Assembly (NCBI GenBank): GCA_019429145.1
Contig: JAHYJI010000014.1
Location: 1 to 32,699 of the forward strand
Origin: Coriobacteriia bacterium
GTDB lineage: Bacteria; Actinomycetota; Coriobacteriia; Anaerosomatales; SLCP01
Direction: 5' to 3'
DNA length: 32,699 nucleotides
This document shows positions 22,771 to 30,654 of this stretch, one piece after another. Under the pieces are notes generated by a model. The model did no database searches and was not told the origin of the DNA. It was given only the letters and a program-made list of their open reading frames with translations. A program made the translations under genes and the position numbers. The number at the start of each line of letters is the position of its first letter. Positions within the stretch are counted from its first letter, which is position 1.

Positions 22771-23766
22771 ATGAAACGAACCATCCGCCTGACACTCGTG
22801 CTCGCACTGGCCGCTGCGCTCGCCCTGGCCGGCTGCAGCTCCGATGAGCCGGCCGAGGCCCCGTCCGAGCAGCCGGGCGAGCCCGCCGTCACACCGGCGA
22901 AGATCACCATCGGCACCCTTGCCACACAGGACTCGCTGCCGCTGTGGGTGGCCGAGGAGAAGGAGTACTTCGCCGAGGCCGGGCTGCCCGAGGTGGAGAT
23001 AGTCACGTTCCAGAGCGCCCAGGAGTCACAGACCGCATTCGTCTCAGGTGCCGTAGACGCGCTCATGACCGACCTCATCGTGTCGGCGAACCTCCACGCG
23101 TCAGGCACGCCGGTGATCGTCCCGACCGTGATGCTGGGCGCGACCACTGCGCAGGGCCGCTTCGCAATCGTTGCGGCGCCCGGCTCCGACGTCACCTCCA
23201 TGACCGACCTGGCCGGCGTGCCGGTGGGCACCGCCTCGGCTACCATCACCGAGTACGTTCTGGACATGCTGATGGCCGAGGCCGGCGTCGCCGCGGCCGA
23301 CGTGGTCAAAGAAGAGGTCCAGAAGATGCCGATCCGCTTCCAGCTGCTCATGTCCGGCCAGCTCGCGGCGGCCTCGCTGCCCGAGCCGTTCGTCACACTC
23401 GCCGAGCTCGAGGGTGCCACGGTGGTGCCGGGCGGCGATGACACGAAGGCAGCCTCGAACATCTCCCAGAGCGTGCTCTGCGTGAACAAGGCCTTCGCCG
23501 ACACCGCCGAGGGAGACGCGGCCGTCGCGGCCCTCCTCGAAGCATGGAACGCCGCCGTCACCGACATCAACGCCGACCCGGACGCCTTCCGCACGACGCT
23601 CGTGAGCAAGGCCCGCCTGCCCGAACCCCTCGCCGAGACCTACAACGTGAGCGACTACCCGCTCGCAGCGCCTCCCGCCGCGACGGACGTGCAGAAGGTG
23701 CTCGACTGGATGGACGAGAAGGGCTACCTGCAGGCACCGGTCACGCCCGCCGACATACTTCCCTGA
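22771..23766 (+). CDS. Lipoprotein solute-binding protein, NMT1/SsuA-like, orphan
   Basis: This 331-residue protein starts with a lipoprotein signal peptide: MKRTIRL, a hydrophobic stretch and the lipobox LALAGC with C22. An acidic, proline-rich linker follows, then the fold of NMT1/SsuA-type periplasmic binding proteins, with ITIGTLATQDSLPLWVAEEKEYF at the start (split by two strands) and FVSGAVDALMTDLIVS. Relatives bind nitrate, sulfonates, thiamine precursors and other small ligands, so the ligand cannot be named. No permease or ATPase gene lies within the window. It would have to work with a transporter encoded elsewhere or as a sensor. It converges with menA, whose stop lies 22 bases away. 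Confidence 0.85.
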   Translation: MKRTIRLTLVLALAAALALAGCSSDEPAEAPSEQPGEPAVTPAKITIGTLATQDSLPLWVAEEKEYFAEAGLPEVEIVTFQSAQESQTAFVSGAVDALMTDLIVSANLHASGTPVIVPTVMLGATTAQGRFAIVAAPGSDVTSMTDLAGVPVGTASATITEYVLDMLMAEAGVAAADVVKEEVQKMPIRFQLLMSGQLAAASLPEPFVTLAELEGATVVPGGDDTKAASNISQSVLCVNKAFADTAEGDAAVAALLEAWNAAVTDINADPDAFRTTLVSKARLPEPLAETYNVSDYPLAAPPAATDVQKVLDWMDEKGYLQAPVTPADILP

Positions 23767-23788
23767 TCGCAAGCGCGCCAGCCGGACG

Positions 23789-24715
23789 CTACCCGATCAG
23801 CAGCCCCAGCGCGAGCAGTACGCCGAAGGCGAGCGAGAGCTGGCCCGTTGCGGCCAGCGCCCCGTTGAGCGGGCGCCCCTCCTGCGTGAAGACCACGCGT
23901 GTCGCCCGGTATGCGATCGGGAGCGACGCGACGACCGCGAGTGCCGCAAGCGGCAGCGTGCCCGCAACGACCGCGCCCACAACGACCGCGTACGCGAGCG
24001 CCACGAGCGCCAGGTACTCGACGCGGGTGGCGGGCGCACCGATGCGGACCGCGACGGTTCGCTTGCCCGCCGCCCGGTCCTGCTCGATGTCGCGCAGGTT
24101 GTTGACGACGATGATCGCGGTGATGAGGAAGCCCACCGGCAGCGACATGAGCCACACGAGCGGGGTGACCGCTCCGGTCTGCACCCAGTACGTACCGACG
24201 ACCGCCGTCACCCCGAAGAACAGGAAGACAAATACCTCGCCGAGCCCATGGTAGCCGAGCGGCCACGGCCCGCCGGTGTAGGCATACGCCGAGAGGATCG
24301 CAGCAGCACCGATCGCGAGCACGAGCGGCCCGCGGACGTACGCGAGGTACAGCCCGAGCGCGAAGGCGAGGGCGAAGACGACCTTCATCCCGCGTTTGAC
24401 CTGCGACCGCGTGAGCATCCCCGACTGCGTGACGCGCACCGGACCGAGCCGCTCGGCAGTGTCCGCGCCCCGTTCGTGGTCGTAGACGTCGTTCGCGAGA
24501 TTGCTGCCGATCTGCAGGAGGAGCGCGATCGCGAGCGCCGCGAGCGCCGGCCCGGGCGAGAATCCGCCGTCCGCCGCTGCAAGCGCGGTGCCCACGACGA
24601 CACTCGCCGCGGCTGCAGGGAGCGTCTTAGGCCGGGCGGCAAGCATCCAGGCCGCAGAGGGGCGGGGGCGTCCAGCTTGAGGCGTCTCGGGCATGTCGGG
24701 GCCGATCGGACTCAC
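23789..24715 (-). CDS. menA: 1,4-dihydroxy-2-naphthoate polyprenyltransferase (MenA-like UbiA family)
   Basis: This 308-residue integral membrane prenyltransferase starts at GTG 24715, overlapping the orr stop (GTGA), with GGGAGGGCGAGG upstream; an inner ATG at 24694 lacks such a site. WMLAARPKTLPAA is the MenA N-terminal signature. NLANDVYDHERGADT (from residue 72) is the first Asp-rich prenyl-diphosphate site, and NNLRDIEQDRAAGKRT the second. It attaches the isoprenoid tail to dihydroxynaphthoate to form demethylmenaquinone, implying a menaquinone-based respiratory step in this anaerobe. No other men genes are in the window, and its coupling to an ornithine racemase is unusual. Other UbiA substrates cannot be excluded. 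Confidence 0.88.
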   Translation of the reverse strand: MSPIGPDMPETPQAGRPRPSAAWMLAARPKTLPAAAASVVVGTALAAADGGFSPGPALAALAIALLLQIGSNLANDVYDHERGADTAERLGPVRVTQSGMLTRSQVKRGMKVVFALAFALGLYLAYVRGPLVLAIGAAAILSAYAYTGGPWPLGYHGLGEVFVFLFFGVTAVVGTYWVQTGAVTPLVWLMSLPVGFLITAIIVVNNLRDIEQDRAAGKRTVAVRIGAPATRVEYLALVALAYAVVVGAVVAGTLPLAALAVVASLPIAYRATRVVFTQEGRPLNGALAATGQLSLAFGVLLALGLLIG

Positions 24716-25788
24716 CCTCGCCCTCCCCCGACGAACACCTTGCCCACGTAGGGCGAGGTGAAGAGCGCCAACGTGGCCGCGTAGGTGGGCACGAACCCGA
24801 TGGACTGCCCGATCGCCGGCGGCTCCGGAAGATCGTCTACGTCGAGGAGCAGGTGGTCGCTCGACGCGCCGAGGACCTCGATGCGCCGGTCGAGCGGGCG
24901 CAGGCCGGTCGGAGGCGCGTCCTGGCGGCCGATGGCACAGATCGCCCGGCGCCGCTCGCCGCGGTCCTCGAATGCCGGCACGTTGCCAAACGCGTCCTGA
25001 GCGATCGTGCCGATCGGCATCGATGGCTTCACCTTGCACTCGATGACCGGCGCCTCGAGCGTGATCGCGTCGGTGTGCAGGCCGGGCAACGGGTCGCGCG
25101 TCACCGTGCTCACGCCGAGGATGATGCTCTCGCCGATGCGCAGGTTGTTCACGGATGGCGGCAGGTGGCCGGCGAGCGCGGAGTCGATAGAGCTCGACAT
25201 GCCACCGGAGACGAGCATCGGGTGGCCGATGCGCTCCTCCGCGACGTGCGCAAGCCGCGCGAGCTCGCCGAGGTTGTGCTCGTCGGGGACGACCCCGCCG
25301 TAGCACGTCAGGCTCGTGCCGATGCCGACGAGGTCGGTGTCCCCCAGTGCGGCAACCGCATCAAGGAAGTCCGGGAGCTCGGCCGGCAGCATGCCCTCGC
25401 GCAGGTCGCCGAGATCGACCATCGCGATGATTCCGTGGCGCACCCCGGCAGCGCGAGCGGCTGCAGCGAGCGCTTCGACCGAGACGATCTCGCTTGCGAG
25501 CGAGACATCGGCAAGCCGGACGGTGTCGGTGGCGAGCGCCGGCGGGGTGGCGCGCAGGAGCCAGAACGGCACGTCGATACCGGCTGCGTGCATCCGCTCG
25601 ATATTCTCGAGGCGCGAATCGCCGATGGCCGTCGCACCGCCGGCAAGCATGGCACGCGCAACCTCAGGCGCTCCGCAGGTCACCTTCGTGACCGCGACGA
25701 CATCGACGCCGGGCACGAACTCCCGCACGCGCCGGGTGTTCTCGGTGATCTTGCCCAGATCGACGGTGACGGTGGCTCGAGATGGCAT
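24712..25788 (-). CDS. orr: Ornithine racemase (alanine/ornithine racemase family, PLP)
   Basis: This 358-residue fold-type III PLP enzyme starts TVTVDLGKITENTRRV and carries the PLP-binding lysine K35 in VAVTKVTCG. ATAIGDSRLENIERM, VDLGDLREGMLP, IGTSLTCYGG, SGGMSSSI and NNLRIGESIILG are features of the YhfX/Orr branch rather than of alanine racemase Alr. It interconverts L- and D-ornithine; the D-form is the substrate of the ornithine aminomutase whose E subunit ends this window. ATG 25788 has AAGGAG five bases upstream. Alternative substrates such as alanine or lysine are possible, but the nearby mutase and reactivase genes favour ornithine. Confidence 0.85.
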   Translation of the reverse strand: MPSRATVTVDLGKITENTRRVREFVPGVDVVAVTKVTCGAPEVARAMLAGGATAIGDSRLENIERMHAAGIDVPFWLLRATPPALATDTVRLADVSLASEIVSVEALAAAARAAGVRHGIIAMVDLGDLREGMLPAELPDFLDAVAALGDTDLVGIGTSLTCYGGVVPDEHNLGELARLAHVAEERIGHPMLVSGGMSSSIDSALAGHLPPSVNNLRIGESIILGVSTVTRDPLPGLHTDAITLEAPVIECKVKPSMPIGTIAQDAFGNVPAFEDRGERRRAICAIGRQDAPPTGLRPLDRRIEVLGASSDHLLLDVDDLPEPPAIGQSIGFVPTYAATLALFTSPYVGKVFVGGGRG

Positions 25789-25797
25789 GCACGCTCC

Positions 25798-25826
25798 TTC
25801 ACAAGAAGGGGAATCCTCTCTAGTGT
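25798..25826 (+). promoter_or_regulatory. Possible promoter of the AOR gene in the orr/AOR divergent gap
   Basis: TTCACA (25798-25803) and TAGTGT (25821-25826) are 17 bases apart; AOR starts 40 bases later. On the opposite strand TACACT (25827-25822) could be the -10 box of orr, so the two promoters may overlap and be co-regulated. Confidence 0.3.
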
Positions 25827-25866
25827 ACCTGCGACGCGCCCGCATGGCGCAACGGGAGGAGGATCG

Positions 25867-27723
25867 ATGGACGGCAACTGGAACACCGCGCTCATCGTCG
25901 ACCTGGGCACGCGCACGATCGAACGCATGCCTGTCCCCGACGAGTGGTACAGCGCGTATATCGGAGGCGAGGGCACGGGAGTACGCCTCTTCGCCGACCT
26001 CGTCGACTTCGACAAGGACCCGCTCGACCCGTCTCAGCCCCTCATCTTCTCGGTCGGCCCGTTGACCGCGACCGCAGCCCCGTCCTCCGGCCGGACCGTC
26101 GTCATCTTCCGCTCGGTGGCAAGCGGGGGCCTCGGGCTCACCAACGTCGGTGGCAAGCTCGCGCCGCCCATCAAGAAGGCCGGCTACGACATGATCGCGT
26201 TCACCGGTCGGGCCGACGGGCCTGTCTACGTGGTCATCGACGACGAGGACGTTCGCATCCTCGACGCTGCCGACCTGTGGGGCAAGGGAGTGCGCGACAC
26301 CGAGGACGCACTCAAGGCCTCGCTGGAAGGCGACGGCTGGCAGATCGCATCCATCGGCCCGGCGGGTGAGAACGGCGTGGTGTACTCGTGCATCATCACC
26401 GACAAGGAGCGGGCGGCGGGCCGCAGCGGCGGAGGCGTCGCCATGGGTTCGAAGAACCTCAAAGCTGTCGTCGTGCGCGGCACCAAGCCGGTGCCGATCG
26501 CCGATCCCGACACGCTCAAGGCTGCGGCCAAGCACGCTCGCGAAGAGCTGCTCAGCGAGGAGTTCGTTCGCGACGAGCTCAAACCCTACGGCACCCCGAG
26601 CTTCTACGACGCGATCAGCGCACTCGGCCTGCTCCCGACGAAGAACTGGCAGCGCCAGACGTGGCCGGAGTCGATCGACAAGATCGGCCACCAGGCCTAC
26701 CACACCACGCTGAAGGTCAAGCCGTACGCGTGCTCGGGCTGCCCGATCGCGTGCGGACGCGAGACCACCATCATGGAGGGTCCCTACGCGGGCGAGAGCG
26801 GCGGTGGGCCGGAGTACGAGACGCTCGGTGCGTTCGGCGCGAAGTGCCTCGTCGACGACGTCAACGCTATCGCCAAGGCGAGCTACGTCTGCAACGACCT
26901 GGGCATGGACACGATCTCCGCGGGCCAGGTCATCGCGGTGGCAATGGAGTGGTGGGAGAAGGGCATCCTCACCGACAAGGATACCGACGGCATCGATCTG
27001 ACCTGGGGCAACGGCGAGATCTTCCCCGAGCTGCTACACAAGATCGCCTACCGTGACGGCTTCGGCGGCCTGCTCGCCGAGGGGGCCCGGGGCGCTGCAA
27101 AGGCGCTTGGGGGCAACGCCGAGGACTACGCCATGCACGTCAAGGGCCTCGAACTGGCCTCCTGCGGCGTGGCCGGCAGCAAGGGCGAGGCGGTCTCGCA
27201 CGCCGTCTCTCCCCGCGGTGCGGACCATCTGCGCCCGTACGCGTCGGTGGTCGACGCGTTCGCGTATCGCAACGAGGAGCTCGGTATCACCGAGGACGTC
27301 GACTTCCTCGACGACGGCAACAAGGCGTGGGTCAAGCCGTTCATGGAGCTCTCGATGGCCACGAACCAGATGGGCGTGTGCCTGTTCACGGTGATCACTC
27401 TCGCGGTGCAGCCGTCCACGTGGGCGCAGCTTCTGACCGCTGCGACCGGCGAGTCGTGGACGAAGGAGGACCTGCTTCGCTCCGCCGAGCGCGTGATCGT
27501 GCTCGAGCGGCTCGTCAACGCGCGGTTCGGCTTCACGCGTGCCGATGACTCGCTACCCAAGCGACTGCTCACCGAGCCGGCGGCCGACGGGCGTGGCGAG
27601 GGCCAGGTCGTCGACCTGGACAAGGCGCTCGACAGCTTCTACACCGCGATGGGGTGGGATCTGCAAAGCGGCCTACCCACCGACGAGACGCTCCAACGGC
27701 TCGGCATGTCCGGCGTCGTGTAA
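25867..27723 (+). CDS. aor: Tungsten-containing aldehyde:ferredoxin oxidoreductase
   Basis: This 618-residue protein is the usual AOR length. The N-terminal domain has YIGGEGTGVRLFADLVD, FSVGPLTATAAPSSGR and GGKLAPPIKKAGYD, which bind the bis-pyranopterin tungsten cofactor. The [4Fe-4S] ligands are C289, C292, C296 (CSGCPIAC) and C505 (NQMGVCLF), nearly the same positions as in the Pyrococcus furiosus enzyme. GPEYETLGAFG and DLGMDTISAG are further family segments. It oxidises aldehydes to acids and reduces ferredoxin, or runs in reverse. GGGAGGAGG precedes ATG 25867. In this amino-acid block it may detoxify or use aldehydes derived from 2-oxo acids. It is transcribed away from orr. The exact aldehyde cannot be read. 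Confidence 0.94.
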   Translation: MDGNWNTALIVDLGTRTIERMPVPDEWYSAYIGGEGTGVRLFADLVDFDKDPLDPSQPLIFSVGPLTATAAPSSGRTVVIFRSVASGGLGLTNVGGKLAPPIKKAGYDMIAFTGRADGPVYVVIDDEDVRILDAADLWGKGVRDTEDALKASLEGDGWQIASIGPAGENGVVYSCIITDKERAAGRSGGGVAMGSKNLKAVVVRGTKPVPIADPDTLKAAAKHAREELLSEEFVRDELKPYGTPSFYDAISALGLLPTKNWQRQTWPESIDKIGHQAYHTTLKVKPYACSGCPIACGRETTIMEGPYAGESGGGPEYETLGAFGAKCLVDDVNAIAKASYVCNDLGMDTISAGQVIAVAMEWWEKGILTDKDTDGIDLTWGNGEIFPELLHKIAYRDGFGGLLAEGARGAAKALGGNAEDYAMHVKGLELASCGVAGSKGEAVSHAVSPRGADHLRPYASVVDAFAYRNEELGITEDVDFLDDGNKAWVKPFMELSMATNQMGVCLFTVITLAVQPSTWAQLLTAATGESWTKEDLLRSAERVIVLERLVNARFGFTRADDSLPKRLLTEPAADGRGEGQVVDLDKALDSFYTAMGWDLQSGLPTDETLQRLGMSGVV

Positions 27724-27748
27724 GGACGCGACGGCACCGGCTCGGCCA

Positions 27749-27780
27749 CGAAGCGCTCGGCAGCGATGCCGGGCGCTTCG
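27749..27780. terminator. Long symmetrical hairpin between convergent aor and mutL-like genes
   Basis: CGAAGCGC-T-CGGC pairs with GCCG-G-GCGCTTCG around a six-base loop, 12 Watson-Crick pairs plus one T:G. It lies between two stop codons (27723 and 27782). It lacks a clear T-run on either strand, so it may stop transcription weakly or protect 3' ends in both directions. Confidence 0.6.
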
Positions 27781-27781
27781 C

Positions 27782-29128
27782 TCACACCCCCGCACTCCTG
27801 CGCATGAGCGCCACCACGGCTTCAGCCGGAAAGTGGGCGAGCAGCGCGCCGCAGCAGGCCAGGGTGTACTCGCGGTCCAGCACGCACAGCGCATCGGCGG
27901 GCGGGAGCAGGCGGTCGCCGCCCGCCGCAGTCGCCCTCGTCGCCTCGAGCGTCTCGACACCCCCCGGCAACCGTGTGAGCGCGCCGCCGGTGCCGATGAC
28001 GAGCCGGCATGCAGTCAGGTCGCGTCCGCGGGCCACCGTCTGGCGGCCGGTGGGGGTGTAGTGGTGCACCAGCCGCCCGGCATGCCGCTGCACCGCGGTG
28101 ACCGCCGCCGTCCGCGCGAGCGTGCGTGCGGCCTCGACAGCCTCCTCGCCCTCGGGAATCGCCGGTGGCAGCTGGTCGGGCACCTCCTCGGCGTCGAGAA
28201 GCGCCGCGACGTGCTGCGCGCTGACGAACGTCCCGAGGTCGCCTTCGACGGTGCGCTTGCTGTGCGGCTCGGGATCGGTGGCGATCGCCGCGATCTCCGG
28301 CGAGCCGTCGGTCACCGAGTGCACGTCGGTGGTCGCGCCGCCGACGTCGATCACCACCAGGTCGCCGACCGCCGCCGCAAGCGCCTCGGACGCCATGAGC
28401 ACCGCACCCGGCGTCGGCAGTATCCGCCCGTTCACGAACGACGCGATGCGCTCCATGCCCGGGGCGTGGGTGATGTGCTCCTCGAACGCGTCGTGGATGA
28501 CGTGGCGCGCAGGAACGATGTCGAGCTCGTCGACGTCGGGATAAACGTTGGCCGTCACGCTCACGCGGAAGCCGGCGGCCTTGAGCAGCGCGCGCACCTC
28601 GCCGGCGACCACAGAGTTGCCTCCGTAGACGACGATCGGGCGCGCGGCGATCGCGACGAGCCGCTCGGCGTTGTGCAGCACCGTCTCGGTGTCGCCGCCC
28701 TCAACACCGCCCGCGAGCAGGATCAGCCCGGGCCGTGCCTCCTCGATGCGAGCCAGGTCGTGGTCGCGCAGCTTGCCCGACGTCTGGTACTCGACCACGC
28801 CCCCGGCGCCGAGCGCAGCCTCCCGGGCAGCCATCGCCGTCATCTTGTGTGTCAGGCCGTGGACCGTCATGCGTAGCCCGCCAGCCGCCGAGGACGTGGC
28901 GAGCGTGAGCGCCGGCTCGAGCGGTCCGGTCACCGCCTCGAGGCGCTCGCGCGCGAGGTCGAGGCCGATGGTCACGTCTCCCTCGGCCACACTCGTAGGG
29001 GCGACCCCCTGGCCGAGCAAACGGGGATCGCTCTCCGGCCAACCGGTAAGCCCCCCGAACGCGCTCACAACGGTGGTCGTGGAGCCGATCTCGGCAACGA
29101 GGGCGTCCGCCCCGCGGGTATCAGGCAT
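27782..29128 (-). CDS. MutL/GlmL-type ATPase, cobalamin aminomutase reactivation factor
   Basis: This 448-residue ASKHA-fold protein is not the DNA-repair MutL. VAEIGSTTTVVSAF is the first phosphate loop, VIDVGGATTDVHSV the second and GTGGALTRLPGG the adenosine-site loop. SSAAGGLRMTVHGL and AGGVEGGDTETVLHNAE are typical of the GlmL/MutL family that accompanies glutamate mutase and ornithine aminomutase. The protein is thought to exchange damaged cobalamin using ATP. In Clostridium sticklandii a similar gene directly follows oraE; here a glycosyltransferase and a divergent flavoprotein lie between. ATG 29128 has AGGAG five bases upstream. It may be coupled to a 15-codon Arg-rich reading frame that overlaps its start. 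Confidence 0.88.
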   Translation of the reverse strand: MPDTRGADALVAEIGSTTTVVSAFGGLTGWPESDPRLLGQGVAPTSVAEGDVTIGLDLARERLEAVTGPLEPALTLATSSAAGGLRMTVHGLTHKMTAMAAREAALGAGGVVEYQTSGKLRDHDLARIEEARPGLILLAGGVEGGDTETVLHNAERLVAIAARPIVVYGGNSVVAGEVRALLKAAGFRVSVTANVYPDVDELDIVPARHVIHDAFEEHITHAPGMERIASFVNGRILPTPGAVLMASEALAAAVGDLVVIDVGGATTDVHSVTDGSPEIAAIATDPEPHSKRTVEGDLGTFVSAQHVAALLDAEEVPDQLPPAIPEGEEAVEAARTLARTAAVTAVQRHAGRLVHHYTPTGRQTVARGRDLTACRLVIGTGGALTRLPGGVETLEATRATAAGGDRLLPPADALCVLDREYTLACCGALLAHFPAEAVVALMRRSAGV

Positions 29129-29168
29129 TACGGCTCCTACGCTCGCGTTTCATACGAGTACGGTACAT
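29121..29168 (-). CDS. Possible 15-residue arginine-rich leader peptide before the mutL-like gene
   Basis: MYRTRMKRERRSRNA is encoded just before and across the start of the MutL-like gene. GGAGGAAC lies a few bases before its ATG, a stronger site than most genes here have. Six of the 15 codons are arginine, four of them CGT, an uncommon choice in such GC-rich DNA. The stop TGA at 29121-29123 lies inside the start of the downstream gene, so reading through the leader would bring ribosomes to that gene's ATG. It could sense arginine supply, the source of ornithine, but it may equally be chance. Confidence 0.3.
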   Translation of the reverse strand: MYRTRMKRERRSRNA

Positions 29169-29222
29169 CTGTTCCTCCGGCAAGTGAACCGACCCTGCGA
29201 GAAACGTGGAGCGCTCCGGTGT

Positions 29223-29334
29223 GTGCGGGCAGGGATGTGGGTAGAACCAGTAGTGCCGCACGTCATGCTGACGCGCAGCCAGGGCGAGCCGGGGCATCGC
29301 CCCGTCGTGGGGCGTGCCCCCCAAAGGGGGTTGC
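29223..29334 (+). promoter_or_regulatory. Structured leader with alternating hairpins before the GMC oxidoreductase gene
   Basis: GTGCGG (29223-29228) can close with CCGCAC (29256-29261), and CGTCA/TGACG forms a hairpin at 29261-29273. Then five segments alternate: GGGGC (29291-29295), GCCCC (29299-29303), GGGGC (29309-29313), GCCCCCC (29316-29322) and GGGGG (29326-29330). Each can pair with either neighbour. The last is the ribosome-binding site of the ATG at 29339. Pairs 1:2 and 3:4 leave it free; pairs 2:3 and 4:5 hide it. I do not recognise a known riboswitch class. Confidence 0.4.
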
Positions 29335-29338
29335 AGCC

Positions 29339-30649
29339 ATGAGCAGCGCACACAACGGCGGGCATCGTTACGACGCCATCGTCGTGGGTTCGGGGATGGG
29401 CGGATCGATCGTCGCCCGCGGGCTTGCACGGGCCGGACGCGATGTCCTGGTCCTCGAAGCAGGGATACCCGAGACGCATCTCGGCACCTTCGCAGACGCT
29501 GCCCGCATCTACGATGGCACCGAGGTCACACGCACCCCGAAGAAGTCCCGGGAGGGGACGATCCTCTGGCGCACTCTGATGGCCGGCGGGTCGACGGTGG
29601 TCTCGTGCGGAAACGCTGTCCGCTGCCTCGAGCGCGAACTCGGCCAGCTCGGGATCGATCTCTCCGACGAGATGTCGGCAATGGAGGACGAGATGGGCAC
29701 TCGCCCACTCGCCGAGGACAAGCTCTCCGACCTGGGACGCCACATCCGACAGGGAGCAGCCGATCTCGGTTTCACCTTCGACCTCATGCCGAAGATGGTC
29801 GACCCCGGCCTGTGCAACGGATGCGGCGGCTGCGTGCTCGGCTGCACACAGGGTGCGAAATGGACTGCCGAGCGCCCGCTTGCCGAGGCGGTGGCACACG
29901 GAGCTGAAGTGCTTTACGGAGTCGAGATCGACCGCGCCCTCAGAGACAACGGGCATGTGACCGGCGTGGCAGGCCACTCGTCCCGACACGGGTTCGAAGC
30001 GCGCGCCAGCACGGTGGTTCTCGCTGCCGGCGGGCTCGGCACCCCTCCCATACTCGTCGCCTCTGGTATCGAAGGAGCGGGATCGGGCCTCTTCATCGAC
30101 ATGCTCGTCAACGTCTACGGCCTTGCGGATGAGCGTCTGCGCACCGTCGAGCCCCAGATGTCACTCGTGGACACGGAGTTTCACGACGAGCACGGCTTCC
30201 TGCTCGCTCCGTACATCAACTACTCCCGGGGCGTGAGGATGCTCGAGTCGGGTGCCAAGGCGGCAACCCGCTCAGTCGCACACACGCTCGGGATGATGAT
30301 CAAGACGTCGGATGATCCGGTGGGCCGGATCGAGGCCGACGGTACGGTCTCCAAGCCGGTGACGCCGGCTGACCAGAGGCGCATCGACGACGGAGTCGGG
30401 GTGGCGACGGAGATCCTTGTCGCGGCCGGAGCCAGGCGCGACTCGATCATCGTCACTAAGCCGCAGGGTGCTCACCCCGGCGGCACGGCCGCTATCGGCA
30501 CCATTGTAGATACCGACCTTCAGACCGCGGTCGACGGCCTGTTCGTTGCGGACGCATCGGTGCTGCCCCGGGCACCCGCGATGCCACCGATGGTGACGAT
30601 CGGAGCACTGGCCCGCAGGCTCGGATCGATGCTCGCCTCGGCCGCGTAG
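29339..30649 (+). CDS. GMC-type FAD oxidoreductase with four-cysteine Fe-S motif
   Basis: This 436-residue flavoprotein begins with the FAD dinucleotide fold YDAIVVGSGMGGSIVARGLA and VLVLEAG. Its C-terminus has HPGGTAAIG and GLFVADASVLPRAPAMPPM, the GMC/choline-dehydrogenase signature with an active-site-region histidine. In between, C159, C162, C165 and C169 (CNGCGGCVLGC) form a CX2CX2CX3C pattern that should bind a [4Fe-4S] cluster, unusual for classical GMC oxidases and suited to electron transfer without oxygen. No signal peptide is seen. Substrate unknown: an alcohol, polyol or polyprenyl compound is possible. It is divergent from the mutL-like gene and convergent, by five bases, with a glycosyltransferase. 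Confidence 0.85.
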   Translation: MSSAHNGGHRYDAIVVGSGMGGSIVARGLARAGRDVLVLEAGIPETHLGTFADAARIYDGTEVTRTPKKSREGTILWRTLMAGGSTVVSCGNAVRCLERELGQLGIDLSDEMSAMEDEMGTRPLAEDKLSDLGRHIRQGAADLGFTFDLMPKMVDPGLCNGCGGCVLGCTQGAKWTAERPLAEAVAHGAEVLYGVEIDRALRDNGHVTGVAGHSSRHGFEARASTVVLAAGGLGTPPILVASGIEGAGSGLFIDMLVNVYGLADERLRTVEPQMSLVDTEFHDEHGFLLAPYINYSRGVRMLESGAKAATRSVAHTLGMMIKTSDDPVGRIEADGTVSKPVTPADQRRIDDGVGVATEILVAAGARRDSIIVTKPQGAHPGGTAAIGTIVDTDLQTAVDGLFVADASVLPRAPAMPPMVTIGALARRLGSMLASAA

Positions 30650-30654
30650 CACGC

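Noticed and set aside
23789-25306. Upstream extension of menA to 505 residues
   Set aside because: The extra sequence is the orr gene read in another frame; the GTG at 24715 has a ribosome-binding site and gives the family length.
27782-29128. DNA mismatch repair MutL
   Set aside because: Motifs belong to the ASKHA-fold GlmL/MutL reactivase family, not to GHKL ATPases.
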